Shown in pieces: positions 34,937 to 44,128 of a stretch of 64,000 nucleotides of DNA. The stretch covers positions 20,484 to 84,483 of the forward strand of contig NZ_VMSO01000012.1 in NCBI RefSeq assembly GCF_008691045.1, in the 5' to 3' direction. The stretch's first letter is position 1; the number at the start of each line of letters is the position of its first letter. The translations under genes and the position numbers were made by a program. Source of the stretch: Mediterraneibacter catenae (GTDB lineage Bacteria > Bacillota > Clostridia > Lachnospirales > Lachnospiraceae). The notes under the pieces are model-generated. The model was not told the origin of the DNA. It ran no database searches and worked only from the letters and a program-made list of their open reading frames with translations.

Positions 34937-35148
34937 TACGCAGAGGGAGAAAAAGATTGAGAACGGCGACTTTGGAAGGAAATTAGGAAAAGTTAAAAGC
35001 AGGGAAATGGTGTTAAGTGAAAAAATGAGGGTGTTTGAGCTTGCGAGTTCGTCATTTTTTCACTTGTCTTTAACAATTTTCCTGCTTTGTTACTTTGAGT
35101 TATTTCCTGTAACCGGAGCCGGGATCAATCTTTTTCTCCTCCTGCGTA
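34937..35148. repeat. Long imperfect inverted repeat (about 90-base arms)
   Basis: The outer arms begin TACGCAG and end CTGCGTA, followed inward by GGAGAAAAAGATTGA against its complement, then scattered matches, and finally a perfect inner stem AAGTGAAAAAATGA (35015-35028) with TCATTTTTTCACTT (35052-35065). The loop holds a small GAGCT-TGCG-AGTTC hairpin. It could be a decayed MITE-like element or a hairpin RNA. No plausible protein is encoded across it. Confidence 0.6.
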
Positions 35149-35225
35149 TACGTGAGTCAGGTCGCTGTATATTGCTGTATTTCGAACGTCTTTCGTACTA
35201 TCAGCCAGTACGAGAAATTCGAATT

Positions 35226-35272
35226 AAAAAAGAGACACTGTAGTGGGGGACTCCCCGGATACAGTGTCTCTT
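35226..35272 (-). terminator. Intrinsic terminator of the ferredoxin gene
   Basis: On the minus strand AGAGACACTGTA pairs with TACAGTGTCTCT around a 17-base loop and is followed by TTTTTAA. Confidence 0.85.
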
Positions 35273-35303
35273 CTGCTTGTGATCACTTTGCGATTTTCTA
35301 TTA

Positions 35304-35474
35304 TTACTCTGCTGAGATAGCACCTGTAGGACATGCAGCTTCGCATGCTCCGCAGTCTACACAAGCTTCAGCATCGATCTCATATTTGCCATCGCCTTCG
35401 GAGATAGCGCCTACTGGACATTCGCCTTCGCAAGAACCACAGCTTACGCATTCATCACTAATTACGTGTGCCAT
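35304..35474 (-). CDS. 2[4Fe-4S] ferredoxin
   Basis: 56 residues, a classical clostridial ferredoxin. Two CxxCxxCxxxCP motifs are visible: CVSCGSCEGECP (residues 9-20) and CVDCGACEAACP (38-49), each followed by GAIS. It is a small cytoplasmic electron carrier for hydrogenases, ferredoxin oxidoreductases and Rnf. AAGGAGGGTACATACT precedes the ATG, a promoter lies at 35532-35560 and a strong terminator follows, so it is a one-gene unit. Its transcription is divergent from the sugar-binding lipoprotein gene. Confidence 0.95.
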   Translation of the reverse strand: MAHVISDECVSCGSCEGECPVGAISEGDGKYEIDAEACVDCGACEAACPTGAISAE

Positions 35475-35531
35475 AGTATGTACCCTCCTTTTCTGATTTC
35501 CGAAAAAGGCTTGTCCCTTTTCGCTACTCTC

Positions 35532-35560
35532 ATTTTAATACAATGAAGGTGAATATACAA
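35532..35560 (-). promoter_or_regulatory. Sigma-A-type promoter for the ferredoxin gene
   Basis: Minus strand TTGTAT and TAAAAT with a 17-base spacer, about 60 bases before the ferredoxin start. Confidence 0.6.
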
Positions 35561-35662
35561 GAGATTTAGATGTTCTAAATTTAGTACTTCTTTGAAAATT
35601 TAGAAAAAAATCACTTTTTTTTTCAGTATTTTGGTGTATGATAAAGAACGTGGAGGTATGAT

Positions 35663-36958
35663 ATGAAAAGGAGATCATTAACGGCAGTTCTGCTTGCAGC
35701 ATGTATGGCAGTGGGAGCCTGCGGCTGCAGTTCGGCAGATGACGAAGAAGTTTTTACAGGAGATATTCCGGAAGTTCCTGAGTGGCAGGCCAGTCTTGAC
35801 GCGATTTCACCGGCAGTATACGCGGAGGTTGACGATCTTGATCTGGAGCCGGGAACTTATATTTCTGTAATCGGAAAAACGGAGAATACTTCTTACTGGA
35901 AACAGGCAGCGGCCGGCGTACAGCAGGCGGCTGATGATATCAATGAAAAACTCGGATACAGTGGCAGTGATGTAGTCAGAGTGGTGTTTAATGCACCTGC
36001 GGACGGTGAGGATATCGACGAGCAGGTTAACATCCTTGATGAGGAGCTGGCGAGATATCCTGATGTCATAGCTATTGCAAGTATTGACGAAAATGCGTCG
36101 GAGGTGCAGTTTGATCTTGCTATATCAAACGGTATTCCGATCGTGGCATTTGATTCGGGCAACAGTTATCAGGGGATACAGTGTACCTGTATGACGGATA
36201 ATGCCGGAGCAGCCGCCACAGGAGCACAGAAGCTGTGTGAGGCGATAGGTGGCAGCGGTGAGGTGGCGTTGATAGTACCCGATTCTGTGTCCGGCAATGC
36301 GAAAGACCGCGTGGCTGCTTTTCAGCAGGAAATTTCGGAAAACTATCCCGAAGTATCGATCGTTGAGACGATTTATATGGATCAGATCGATCAGCTCAAA
36401 CGTGAGGCTGCTGCAGAGGAACTGGGAGTGACGGCGGAGGAGCTGGAGACGTGGACCGCAGAGGCGGCAGGCGAGAAAGATGCGATAGAGGAGGCAGAAG
36501 CTTCGGAAAGCGGAAATACACCTGCTGAAGATGCATCCGAGAATATATCGGAGGAGGCACGGACCCGCCTTGAAGATATTGATTCTATTGCGAACAGTAT
36601 GAGCGATGAAGATGCGATCGTGTATTATCTCGAAAAACATCCGAATCTGAAAGGCTGTTTCGGCACAAATGATGAAACGGTGCTGTTAGGAGCTAAAGCG
36701 CTTGAGAGTATGGAAAAGACGGAAGACATCGTTATGATGGGATTTGATGCGGGCAGGGAGCAGCTTGATGCTCTGGAAAGCGGCAGTATCGACGGACTTG
36801 TAGTGCAGAATCCTTTTGGGATGGGGTATGCGGCAGTTATTGCTGCGGCAAGAACTGTCCTCGAGATTGGAAATGAAGCTCAGGTAGATACCGGATTTAT
36901 ATGGGTAGACGCTGAAAATATGGAAGATGAGAGCGTGCAGGCGATGCTTTACGAATAA
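35663..36958 (+). CDS. Periplasmic-binding-type sugar-binding lipoprotein
   Basis: 431 residues. The signal peptide ends with a cysteine-containing lipobox (VGACGCSS), so the protein is probably anchored to the membrane. The body resembles Peripla_BP_4/ribose-type binding proteins: TSYWKQAAAGVQQAADDIN, ISNGIPIVAFDS, GEVALIVPDS, and VVQNPFGMGYAAV near the end. An acidic insertion (about residues 245-305) interrupts the second lobe. No ABC permease or ATPase lies nearby, so it may serve a distant transporter or act as a sensor. It has GTGGAGGT upstream and ends at a two-way terminator facing the histidine kinase. Confidence 0.8.
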   Translation: MKRRSLTAVLLAACMAVGACGCSSADDEEVFTGDIPEVPEWQASLDAISPAVYAEVDDLDLEPGTYISVIGKTENTSYWKQAAAGVQQAADDINEKLGYSGSDVVRVVFNAPADGEDIDEQVNILDEELARYPDVIAIASIDENASEVQFDLAISNGIPIVAFDSGNSYQGIQCTCMTDNAGAAATGAQKLCEAIGGSGEVALIVPDSVSGNAKDRVAAFQQEISENYPEVSIVETIYMDQIDQLKREAAAEELGVTAEELETWTAEAAGEKDAIEEAEASESGNTPAEDASENISEEARTRLEDIDSIANSMSDEDAIVYYLEKHPNLKGCFGTNDETVLLGAKALESMEKTEDIVMMGFDAGREQLDALESGSIDGLVVQNPFGMGYAAVIAAARTVLEIGNEAQVDTGFIWVDAENMEDESVQAMLYE

Positions 36959-36986
36959 GTATGTTGAAAGTATATCAGGATGATTT

Positions 36987-37032
36987 AAGGCTGTGGCAGG
37001 GAAAGATAATCTTTTCCTGCCACAGCCTTTTA
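36987..37032. terminator. Bidirectional intrinsic terminator
   Basis: AAGGCTGTGGCAGG pairs perfectly with CCTGCCACAGCCTT; T-rich sequence follows on the plus strand and A/T-rich sequence on the other. It separates the convergent lipoprotein and kinase genes. Confidence 0.85.
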
Positions 37033-37033
37033 A

Positions 37034-38443
37034 CTACTGCAAAACCCTGCTGAGTGAGAAGATAAATTCAGTTCCCACGCCTTCGGTGCTGATCACATTT
37101 ACATGTTCATCGTGAGCCTGTATGATCTCTTTTACGATAGACAGACCCAGTCCGGTACCTTTCTTGTCCTTGCCCCGTGAGAGATCGGACTTGTAGAAAC
37201 GCTCCCAGATCTTGTTCACTTCCCCGCGGGGGATACCCATGCCGTGGTCTTTTACAGAGACAAATGTCTTCTCGTTTTTCACGCTTACTTCGATTGTAAT
37301 AGAAGACTCATTTTCACTGAATTTGATTGCATTGTCTATCAGGTTGTAAAGTACCTGCTGGATCTTACGCTTATCGGCATAGACGATCACAGAGCCGGGC
37401 ATGAGGAGCAGTTCAATGGAAATATGTTTCGGTGTGCATACGGCTTCAAATGACGCGGCGGTACCTTTGATAACTTCCTGAATATCAAATTCTGTTTTGT
37501 CGAGCATCAGTTCCTTTGTGTCGAATTCGTTTAATGTCAGCAGATCGCCGGTCAGATCTGTAAGGCGCTCTGTCTCAAACAGGATTATATTCAGATATTT
37601 GCTGTACAGTTCCGGCGGGATTGTCCCGTCAGCCATGGCCTCTACATATCCCTTTATGGATGTAAGAGGAGAGCGGAAGTCATGGGATACATTTGCCACA
37701 ATCTTTTTCTGGTAGTCATCCATGTCTTTAAGCTGGGCGGCCATGTAGTTGAGGGAGGCAGACAGATACCCCATTTCATCATGAGTATAAACGGGAATTT
37801 CGTAGTTCAGATTCCCCATTGCATACTGCTGCGCTGCTTCGGAGATCTTCCTTAAGGGGCGGTAGACAAAAAACTGAAATCCCAGAAGAAAGATAAAAGA
37901 GAGCAGAAATACAACTCCCAGTGAGATATAAATCGTCAGCATGATCGGGCGGCAGCGCTCTTCAATGCCGGACACCGGACTGTGGATCAGAAGATATCCT
38001 TTTGTGGTGAAACCTTCAGTAACAGGCGCCATTACAGTTATGACTTCCTCGTCAAAGTAGCCGTGATAAGTACCGGAGATGTACTGGTTTCCGCCAATCT
38101 CGGCCGGATCAAAGTCTTCAATCACATCCGGAGATGAAGTGTTCTCCATGTTGGAGGAGGTGATCATTGTGCCGGATGCATCTACAAACCACAGAGAGGA
38201 TTCCAGATACAGCCGCATAGCTGCAAGCTGTGACTGCACTGCGTACAGTGAGGAGTCATCTGAAAAGTATGACGGAAGGTAATCGCCGGCGATCAACGTC
38301 GCTTCTTTATAAAGCGTCCGGGATGAATCCTCCATAAGCCGGTTTGTCACAAGCTGTGTGGTGAGTGTTGCGGTTGTAAAAATGCAGAGGAATCCAAATA
38401 TAATGTAAAGGGCAATAAATTTCAGATGTAGTATACTTTTCAT
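37034..38443 (-). CDS. Sensor histidine kinase
   Basis: 469 residues. Two membrane helices (about 10-32 and 168-193) bound an extracellular sensing domain, then come HAMP and the HisKA dimer domain with phospho-acceptor His254 in NVSHDFRSPL. The ATP-binding domain has NLIDNAIKF (N box), DHGMGIP (G1) and GTGLGLSIV (G2). It should phosphorylate the response regulator encoded 15 bases upstream. Architecture is that of PhoR/ResE/VicK-like kinases; the signal is not evident. Confidence 0.92.
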   Translation of the reverse strand: MKSILHLKFIALYIIFGFLCIFTTATLTTQLVTNRLMEDSSRTLYKEATLIAGDYLPSYFSDDSSLYAVQSQLAAMRLYLESSLWFVDASGTMITSSNMENTSSPDVIEDFDPAEIGGNQYISGTYHGYFDEEVITVMAPVTEGFTTKGYLLIHSPVSGIEERCRPIMLTIYISLGVVFLLSFIFLLGFQFFVYRPLRKISEAAQQYAMGNLNYEIPVYTHDEMGYLSASLNYMAAQLKDMDDYQKKIVANVSHDFRSPLTSIKGYVEAMADGTIPPELYSKYLNIILFETERLTDLTGDLLTLNEFDTKELMLDKTEFDIQEVIKGTAASFEAVCTPKHISIELLLMPGSVIVYADKRKIQQVLYNLIDNAIKFSENESSITIEVSVKNEKTFVSVKDHGMGIPRGEVNKIWERFYKSDLSRGKDKKGTGLGLSIVKEIIQAHDEHVNVISTEGVGTEFIFSLSRVLQ

Positions 38444-38458
38444 TTTAAATCAGATCCG

Positions 38459-39160
38459 TTATTTCGTTTCAAATTTGTAGCCGATTCCCCAGACCGTGCT
38501 CAGGCTCCAGTGAGGATGATCCTTGATCTTTTCCCGGAGCCGCTTGATATGTACATCGACGGTTCGTGTATCACCTACATATTCATATCCCCAGATCCGG
38601 TCGAGAAGCTGCTCTCTTGTAAAGACCTGGTTCGGCGAAGAGGCGAGACAGTAGAGGAGCTCCAGTTCTTTGGGAGGCATCTCAACAGGTTTTCCGTCAC
38701 AGACGACAGAATAGTTTGTCAGATTGATGACAAGACCGTCGTACTCTACGCATTTTGTTTTCTCTCTGGCGCTGCTGTCTGATTTGGACGGCTGATAGCG
38801 TCGGAGTACTGCGCGGACCCGGGCGACCATTTCTTTGGAGTCAAAGGGCTTCATGATATAATCGTCTGCCCCCAGTTCAAGACCGAGCACCTTGTCGAAT
38901 ACTTCGCCTTTGGCGGAGAGCATGATGATCGGAGTGGCAGAACGGGCACGGATCTCACGGCATACCTGATAACCGTCGATTCCCGGCAGCATCAGATCAA
39001 GAAGAATGAGATTCGGCTGGTATGTGTCAAAAGCTGTCAGCGCATCTTCCCCGTTATATACGATCTTCGTGTCAAAACACTCTTTGGTAAGATAGAGTGA
39101 AATGAGTTCGGCGATATTTTCATCGTCATCGACGATCAGTATTTTTTGTTTTCCTATCAT
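38459..39160 (-). CDS. OmpR/PhoB-family response regulator
   Basis: 233 residues. Receiver domain with acidic pocket DDD near the N-terminus, phospho-acceptor Asp55 in LLDLMLPG, and Lys in MKPFDSKE; then a winged-helix output domain (ELELLYCLASSPNQVFTREQLLDRIWG, RTVDVHIKRLREK). AAGGAGG precedes the ATG. It lies 30 bases after mutS2 and just before its kinase, so it may be cotranscribed with mutS2. Confidence 0.94.
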   Translation of the reverse strand: MIGKQKILIVDDDENIAELISLYLTKECFDTKIVYNGEDALTAFDTYQPNLILLDLMLPGIDGYQVCREIRARSATPIIMLSAKGEVFDKVLGLELGADDYIMKPFDSKEMVARVRAVLRRYQPSKSDSSAREKTKCVEYDGLVINLTNYSVVCDGKPVEMPPKELELLYCLASSPNQVFTREQLLDRIWGYEYVGDTRTVDVHIKRLREKIKDHPHWSLSTVWGIGYKFETK

Positions 39161-39190
39161 ATTGCGACCTCCTTGCTGTTGTCAGAATTA

Positions 39191-41563
39191 TTATTTCAGT
39201 TCCACGATCGTTACGCCCGCATCTCCCTCGCCGAACTCGGCAAGATGATAGGACTTCACATGTTTTTGACGGCGGAGATATTCATGAATTCCCTTTCTCA
39301 GAGCTCCGGTGCCTTTGCCATGAACGACTCTCACAGTGTTCAGATGAGAAAGGAGAGCATCGTCGAGATATTTGTCGAGTTCTGCCACTGCTTCGTCAAC
39401 TGTCCTTCCAAGAAGATTGATTTCCGGGCTGACGGAGAGAGATTTGCTCATTCCGATCCGCCCCTTCGATGTGCGGGTTAATTTTTTCGGTGCATAAGCC
39501 GAGGGCTCCTCGACAATTTCGAGATCAGAGATATTGACCTGTGATCTGAGGATTCCCATCTGTACGGTTACATTGCCGCGTGAATCGGGGAGAGACTGAA
39601 CAGTTCCCGTCAGGTTCATGCTCAGTACCTTTACAGTTTCCCCGAGTTTGAATTCTTCTGGTTTATGTGCTTTCTTTGCCTTACGGGCGGCTGATGCCGC
39701 CGGAGCAGTATCCTTTATTTTTTTTCTCAGCCGTTCACGTTCTTTTTCCATCTCTGCAGCAGAGATGTTCTCTTTGCCGAATTTATGGAAATTGCGGATC
39801 GTCTCGTCAGCAACTTCTTTTGCTTCCCGCAGGATTGCATTCGCTTTCTCATTTGCCTCGCGCAGGATGCGGTCTCTCTGTTCGTCCAGCTTCTCCTGCC
39901 GTTTCTCGGCCTCTTTTTTCAGGGCTTCAGTCTCGCGGCGGTATGCGGCAATCTCTTCGCGTTCTTTTTCAATAGTCCGGCGGCTTGTCTCCAGATCGGT
40001 GAGCAGATCTTCGAAGGAAAGATCCTGTTCGCTGAGACGTTGTCTGGCGTCATCAATAATGAAATCAGGAAGTCCCAGCTTGCTGGAGATGGCAAAGGCA
40101 TTGCTCTTTCCCGGTATACCGATCAGCAGACGGTAGGTGGGACGGAGACTCTCCACGTCAAATTCACAGCAGGCATTTTCCACGCCCGGAGTAGAGAGTG
40201 CATAGACTTTCAGTTCACTGTAGTGAGTCGTAGCCATTGTACGTATATTTCTCTTGTGCAGATACGATAGGATGGACGTGGCAAGCGCAGCCCCTTCGGT
40301 CGGGTCTGTGCCGGCACCCAGCTCGTCGAAAAGGACCAGTGAATGTTCATCTACTTTTTTCAGGAAAGAGACAATATTCGTCATATGCGACGAGAAAGTA
40401 CTCAGGCTCTGCTCGATGCTCTGTTCGTCTCCTATGTCAGCATATACCTGGTGAAATACAGCGAGCTCTGAACGGTCTCCGGCGGGAATGTGCAGGCCGG
40501 CCTGTCCCATCAGTGTGAAAAGTCCCACTGTCTTCAGGGAGACAGTTTTTCCGCCTGTGTTCGGGCCTGTGATGATGAGCAGTGTGAAGTCTTCACCGAG
40601 AGAAACCGTGATAGGAACAACAGTCTTCTCATCAAGCAGCGGATGGCGTCCTTCTCTTATCCGGATACGGCCTTCCGTGTTCAATACAGGACGGCTTCCT
40701 TTCATGGACAGTGCCAGTGCACCGCGCGCGAATATAAAGTCCAGATCTGTCATTGCCCGGTAATCCGCACGGATTTCTTCGATATATTGTGCCGTTTCTT
40801 CGCTCAGACGTGCGAGGATCACCTGGATTTCTTCCTGCTCCTTAGCATAGAGTTCTTTCAGATCGTTGTTGAGCTTTACGACTGCCATCGGCTCGATAAA
40901 GAGAGTGGATCCGGTGGATGACTGATCGTGGATCAGTCCCTGCACCTGCGAGCGGTATTCGGCTTTTACCGGAATACAGTACCGGTCGCCCCGCATGGTG
41001 ATGATCGGGTCCTGCAGATAAGTCCGCAGGGAACCGTTTACAAGACCGTTCAGTGTAGTGTGGATCCGGTCATTGATACTGCCCATGCTCCGCCGGATAT
41101 GTTTCAGCGTGCTGCTGGCATCGTCGCTGATCTCATCTTCTGATATGATACATCTCTCAATTTCATTTGAGAGAGAGGTGAGCGGCTCGAGCTGGTCAAA
41201 GTAAGCATCCAGACAGTCTGATGAATCTTCCTGCGTGTCGTGCCGCCCATAGGATTTGACGCGGGAAGTATTGGCGAGGAGCCGGCAGATGCGCAGCAGT
41301 TCCGATATGCTCAAGGCTCCGCCGATCTCCAGCCGCTTCATGGATTCTTCTACGGGAGCAGCATCAGAAAAGGAGATCCGGCCTTTCCTTACGATGCGGG
41401 TATACGCCGCAGCAGTCTGCTCCTGAAATGTATTAATCTTCTCAAGATCGGTCATGGGTTTCAGCCGCCGGCATAACTGACGCCCGCGGAATGATCCGGC
41501 TTCTTCTTCCAGCCGGGAGATGATCTTGTCAAATTCAAGTTTTGTGAGTGTTTTCTGATTCAT
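39191..41563 (-). CDS. mutS2: MutS2 family ATPase/endonuclease
   Basis: 790 residues, full length. Clamp and lever domains precede the ABC-type ATPase with Walker A TGPNTGGKTVSL near residue 333 and DELGAGTDPTEG. A charged coiled coil (about 515-615, many Glu/Arg/Lys) is followed by a KOW-like segment and a C-terminal Smr domain (LLGRTVDEAVAELD, VRVVHGKGTGALRKGI). MutS2 acts in recombination control or in rescue of collided ribosomes rather than mismatch repair. GTAAGGGG is upstream of the ATG. Confidence 0.95.
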   Translation of the reverse strand: MNQKTLTKLEFDKIISRLEEEAGSFRGRQLCRRLKPMTDLEKINTFQEQTAAAYTRIVRKGRISFSDAAPVEESMKRLEIGGALSISELLRICRLLANTSRVKSYGRHDTQEDSSDCLDAYFDQLEPLTSLSNEIERCIISEDEISDDASSTLKHIRRSMGSINDRIHTTLNGLVNGSLRTYLQDPIITMRGDRYCIPVKAEYRSQVQGLIHDQSSTGSTLFIEPMAVVKLNNDLKELYAKEQEEIQVILARLSEETAQYIEEIRADYRAMTDLDFIFARGALALSMKGSRPVLNTEGRIRIREGRHPLLDEKTVVPITVSLGEDFTLLIITGPNTGGKTVSLKTVGLFTLMGQAGLHIPAGDRSELAVFHQVYADIGDEQSIEQSLSTFSSHMTNIVSFLKKVDEHSLVLFDELGAGTDPTEGAALATSILSYLHKRNIRTMATTHYSELKVYALSTPGVENACCEFDVESLRPTYRLLIGIPGKSNAFAISSKLGLPDFIIDDARQRLSEQDLSFEDLLTDLETSRRTIEKEREEIAAYRRETEALKKEAEKRQEKLDEQRDRILREANEKANAILREAKEVADETIRNFHKFGKENISAAEMEKERERLRKKIKDTAPAASAARKAKKAHKPEEFKLGETVKVLSMNLTGTVQSLPDSRGNVTVQMGILRSQVNISDLEIVEEPSAYAPKKLTRTSKGRIGMSKSLSVSPEINLLGRTVDEAVAELDKYLDDALLSHLNTVRVVHGKGTGALRKGIHEYLRRQKHVKSYHLAEFGEGDAGVTIVELK

Positions 41564-41640
41564 ATATACCCCTTACAGATAAATTGCTTTCATAATATTC
41601 TACCCCATTCTCGGAATAAAGAAAAGTCTTTTCCAAATGA

Positions 41641-41669
41641 TTGAACTATCCATCTGAATCGGTTATACT
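41641..41669 (+). promoter_or_regulatory. Sigma-A-type promoter for the HtrA-like gene
   Basis: TTGAAC and TATACT with a 17-base spacer, ending 21 bases before the start codon. Confidence 0.6.
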
Positions 41670-41690
41670 AGAATCTGGAGGAAACGATCC

Positions 41691-42989
41691 ATGGCAGACA
41701 ATAAAGATCAGATTCCAGGACCGGACAGAGAGCCGGAAGAAAAGAAATATTCTTTCTTACAAGAGACGATCAAACCGAAACCAATCAGCAGGCAGCAGCT
41801 CGTGCGACAGCTTGTGAGGATCGCTATATACGGCGTGATCCTGGGAGTTTTTGCCTGCCTTGGTTTTTTTGCGCTTAAACCGTGGGTACAGGATAAATTT
41901 CGCGGGGATCTTGAAACAGTTACTATTCCTGAGGATGAAGATTCCGACGAGGCGGAAGAGAGAGACGGAACAGAAGAGGACGGAGCAGAAGAACAGACGG
42001 ATACAGAACAGCCTCTGACTGCGGAAAGCTATGAGCAGATCATGGCATCGATGAATGAAAGAGCAGCAGAAGCGAAGAAAGGCATCGTGTCGGTGGAAGC
42101 AGTATCAGAACAGACAGACTGGGATGCCGAGATGACCGGAATAAAAAGAAGTGCAACGGGAGTGATCACGGCGGATAACGGTCAGGAACTCCTGATTATG
42201 GCAGATAATTCGATATGTGCTGATGCATCAAAATGGACGGTTACGTTTGACGACGGGAAAACCTATGACGCCGCATTGAAACGGCAGGATCGAAATACCG
42301 GACTCGCTATGTTCTGTGTCGCCAGAGGAAATATCGAGGATACTACATGGGATGCAGTCAAAGTATCTGTATTGGGAAATTCGAATCTGGTAAAGCAGGG
42401 CGATGTGGTAATGGCGCTCGGCAATATGTTCGGATATCCGGAAGGAATGAGTTACGGTGTCGTCAGTTCTACTGAATATAAGGCGGCGTTTTATGACGGA
42501 GAATGCGATGTGCTGGCCACAGATATTGCAACAGAGGTCGAAGGTACCGGTGTATTGTTTAACCTGACCGGGGAAGTTATAGGTCTTATCTCGCCGTCTG
42601 TATGGAAAGACAACGAAAACAATGTTGTGAATGCGTATGCCATTTCCGATCTGAAATCAGTCATAGAGATCATGGCAAATGGCGAGAGTGTACCATATAT
42701 CGGCATTTACGGTACAACGGTCACGTCGGAACTCAAAGAAAAACAGGGAATGCCCGCGGGAATCTATGTGGTTGACGTGGATCCCGATTCTCCGGCTATG
42801 GAAGCGGGAATCCAGAGCGGAGATATTATCTGCCAGGTCGGTGATGAAAGCGTGTCCAGTATTGTTACATATCAGAGCGCAGTTCTTGCGACAAAGTCAG
42901 GCCGTCAGGTTGTGGTCAAAGGCATGCGTCTCGGAGCAGACGGGTATGTGGATGTAAAGTTTACCGTGACAGTTGGCAGTAAAGAATAG
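41691..42989 (+). CDS. HtrA-like pseudoprotease with PDZ domain
   Basis: 432 residues. A cytoplasmic N-terminus and one membrane helix (about 45-65) are followed by an acidic linker, a trypsin-like domain of the S1C/HtrA type and a C-terminal PDZ domain (GIYVVDVDPDSPAMEAGIQSG). The protease fold is recognisable by VVMALGNMFGYPEGMSYGVVS and TGEVIGLISP. The catalytic triad is lost: the protein contains no histidine at all, the TDLAVL motif reads TGLAMF, and GNSGGPL reads VEGTGVLF. It is therefore probably a surface-exposed binding protein or regulator, not an enzyme. CTGGAGGAAACG precedes the ATG. A family 2 repeat follows its stop. Confidence 0.82.
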   Translation: MADNKDQIPGPDREPEEKKYSFLQETIKPKPISRQQLVRQLVRIAIYGVILGVFACLGFFALKPWVQDKFRGDLETVTIPEDEDSDEAEERDGTEEDGAEEQTDTEQPLTAESYEQIMASMNERAAEAKKGIVSVEAVSEQTDWDAEMTGIKRSATGVITADNGQELLIMADNSICADASKWTVTFDDGKTYDAALKRQDRNTGLAMFCVARGNIEDTTWDAVKVSVLGNSNLVKQGDVVMALGNMFGYPEGMSYGVVSSTEYKAAFYDGECDVLATDIATEVEGTGVLFNLTGEVIGLISPSVWKDNENNVVNAYAISDLKSVIEIMANGESVPYIGIYGTTVTSELKEKQGMPAGIYVVDVDPDSPAMEAGIQSGDIICQVGDESVSSIVTYQSAVLATKSGRQVVVKGMRLGADGYVDVKFTVTVGSKE

Positions 42990-42990
42990 A

Positions 42991-43073
42991 ATGATGCCAG
43001 GGGCAAAAGGTCTAAACCCACATGAGCTTGCTCATAAGTGGGTGAAAGACCTTGGGGCGTTTGCCCCAACATT
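42991..43073. repeat. Family 2 intergenic repeat, short copy
   Basis: Starts TGATGCCAGGGGCAAAAGG and continues with CCCACATGAGCTTGCTCAT, matching in inverse orientation the right end of the element at 14765. GGTCT and AGACC pair across it, and it ends in the hairpin TTGGGGC-GTTT-GCCCCAA. It lies between the HtrA-like gene and yhaM. Confidence 0.75.
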
Positions 43074-43107
43074 ATAACATTAAAATTATATTGGAAAGAG
43101 GATTAAC

Positions 43108-44052
43108 ATGAGATATATCAATGGATTACATGAAGGCGAGACAATAAGGAATGTTTATCTCTGCAAGGGAAAACGTTCCGCGGAGACGAGGAACGGAAAG
43201 CCCTATGATAATCTGATCCTGCAGGATAAGACGGGAACCCTGGACGGGAAGGTCTGGGATCCTAATTCACAGGGGATCGCGGATTATGATGAGAAGGACT
43301 TTATCGAAGTATATGGCGATGTGATCAGTTATAACGGCAACCTTCAGATCAATATCAAACAGATCAGGAGAGCAGAAGAGGGCGAATACGTTCCCGCGGA
43401 TTATATGCCGACCACGGACAAAAATGTGGACAAAATGTATGCCGGACTGACAGGATACATCAGTAAGATTTCCAGCCCGTGGCTGCGTCAGATCCTTGAG
43501 TTTTATTTTGTGAAAGACGAAGAATTTATAAGAAAATTCAAAGGTCATTCTGCTGCAAAGACAGTACATCACGGATTCTCCGGCGGCCTGCTTGAGCATA
43601 CGCTGAGTGTCGTGCATATGTGCGATTATTTTGCAGGGGCATATCCGATCCTCAACAGAGACCTCCTTATTACCGCCGCGATCTGTCACGATATCGGAAA
43701 GACAAAGGAGCTGTCATCTTTTCCGGATAATGATTATACAGATGAGGGGCAGCTCATCGGACATATCGTCATAGGGGTAGAGATGATAGACGAGGCAATC
43801 CGTTCTATACCGGATTTCCCGGAGCGCCTGGCAAATGAACTGAAGCACTGTATTATCGCTCATCACGGAGAACTGGAATACGGATCTCCGAAGAAACCTG
43901 CACTGGCGGAGGCGCTGGCGCTCAATCTCGCAGATAATGCAGACGCCAAGATGCAGACGCTGACGGAGATATTCAAAGGAAAGACAGGAACAGAATGGCT
44001 GGGATACAACAGGCTGTTTGAGTCGAATTTAAGGAGAACATCGGGAGCGTAA
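43108..44052 (+). CDS. yhaM: 3'-5' exoribonuclease YhaM family protein
   Basis: 314 residues. An N-terminal OB-fold (YDNLILQDKTGTLDGKVWD) is followed by an HD domain with HGFSGGLLEHTLSV, CHDIGKTKEL and a later HHGELEYGSP. YhaM/CBF1 enzymes trim RNA and single-stranded DNA from the 3' end with Mn2+. GAAAGAGG is upstream of the ATG, and an intrinsic terminator lies 15 bases after the stop. Confidence 0.92.
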   Translation: MRYINGLHEGETIRNVYLCKGKRSAETRNGKPYDNLILQDKTGTLDGKVWDPNSQGIADYDEKDFIEVYGDVISYNGNLQINIKQIRRAEEGEYVPADYMPTTDKNVDKMYAGLTGYISKISSPWLRQILEFYFVKDEEFIRKFKGHSAAKTVHHGFSGGLLEHTLSVVHMCDYFAGAYPILNRDLLITAAICHDIGKTKELSSFPDNDYTDEGQLIGHIVIGVEMIDEAIRSIPDFPERLANELKHCIIAHHGELEYGSPKKPALAEALALNLADNADAKMQTLTEIFKGKTGTEWLGYNRLFESNLRRTSGA

Positions 44053-44067
44053 AGCTTCTGTGCAGAT

Positions 44068-44095
44068 AAAAAAGCGGGAGGACTTCCCGCTTTTT
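44068..44095 (+). terminator. Intrinsic terminator of yhaM
   Basis: AAAAAGCGGGA pairs with TCCCGCTTTTT in a short tight hairpin ending in a T run. Confidence 0.88.
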
Positions 44096-44128
44096 GCACG
44101 ATAAACAGATGCAGAACAGGAGAAAAAG

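Noticed and set aside
34863..35243. A 126-codon open frame across the long inverted repeat
   Set aside because: No ribosome site, odd composition, and the inverted repeat explains the sequence better.
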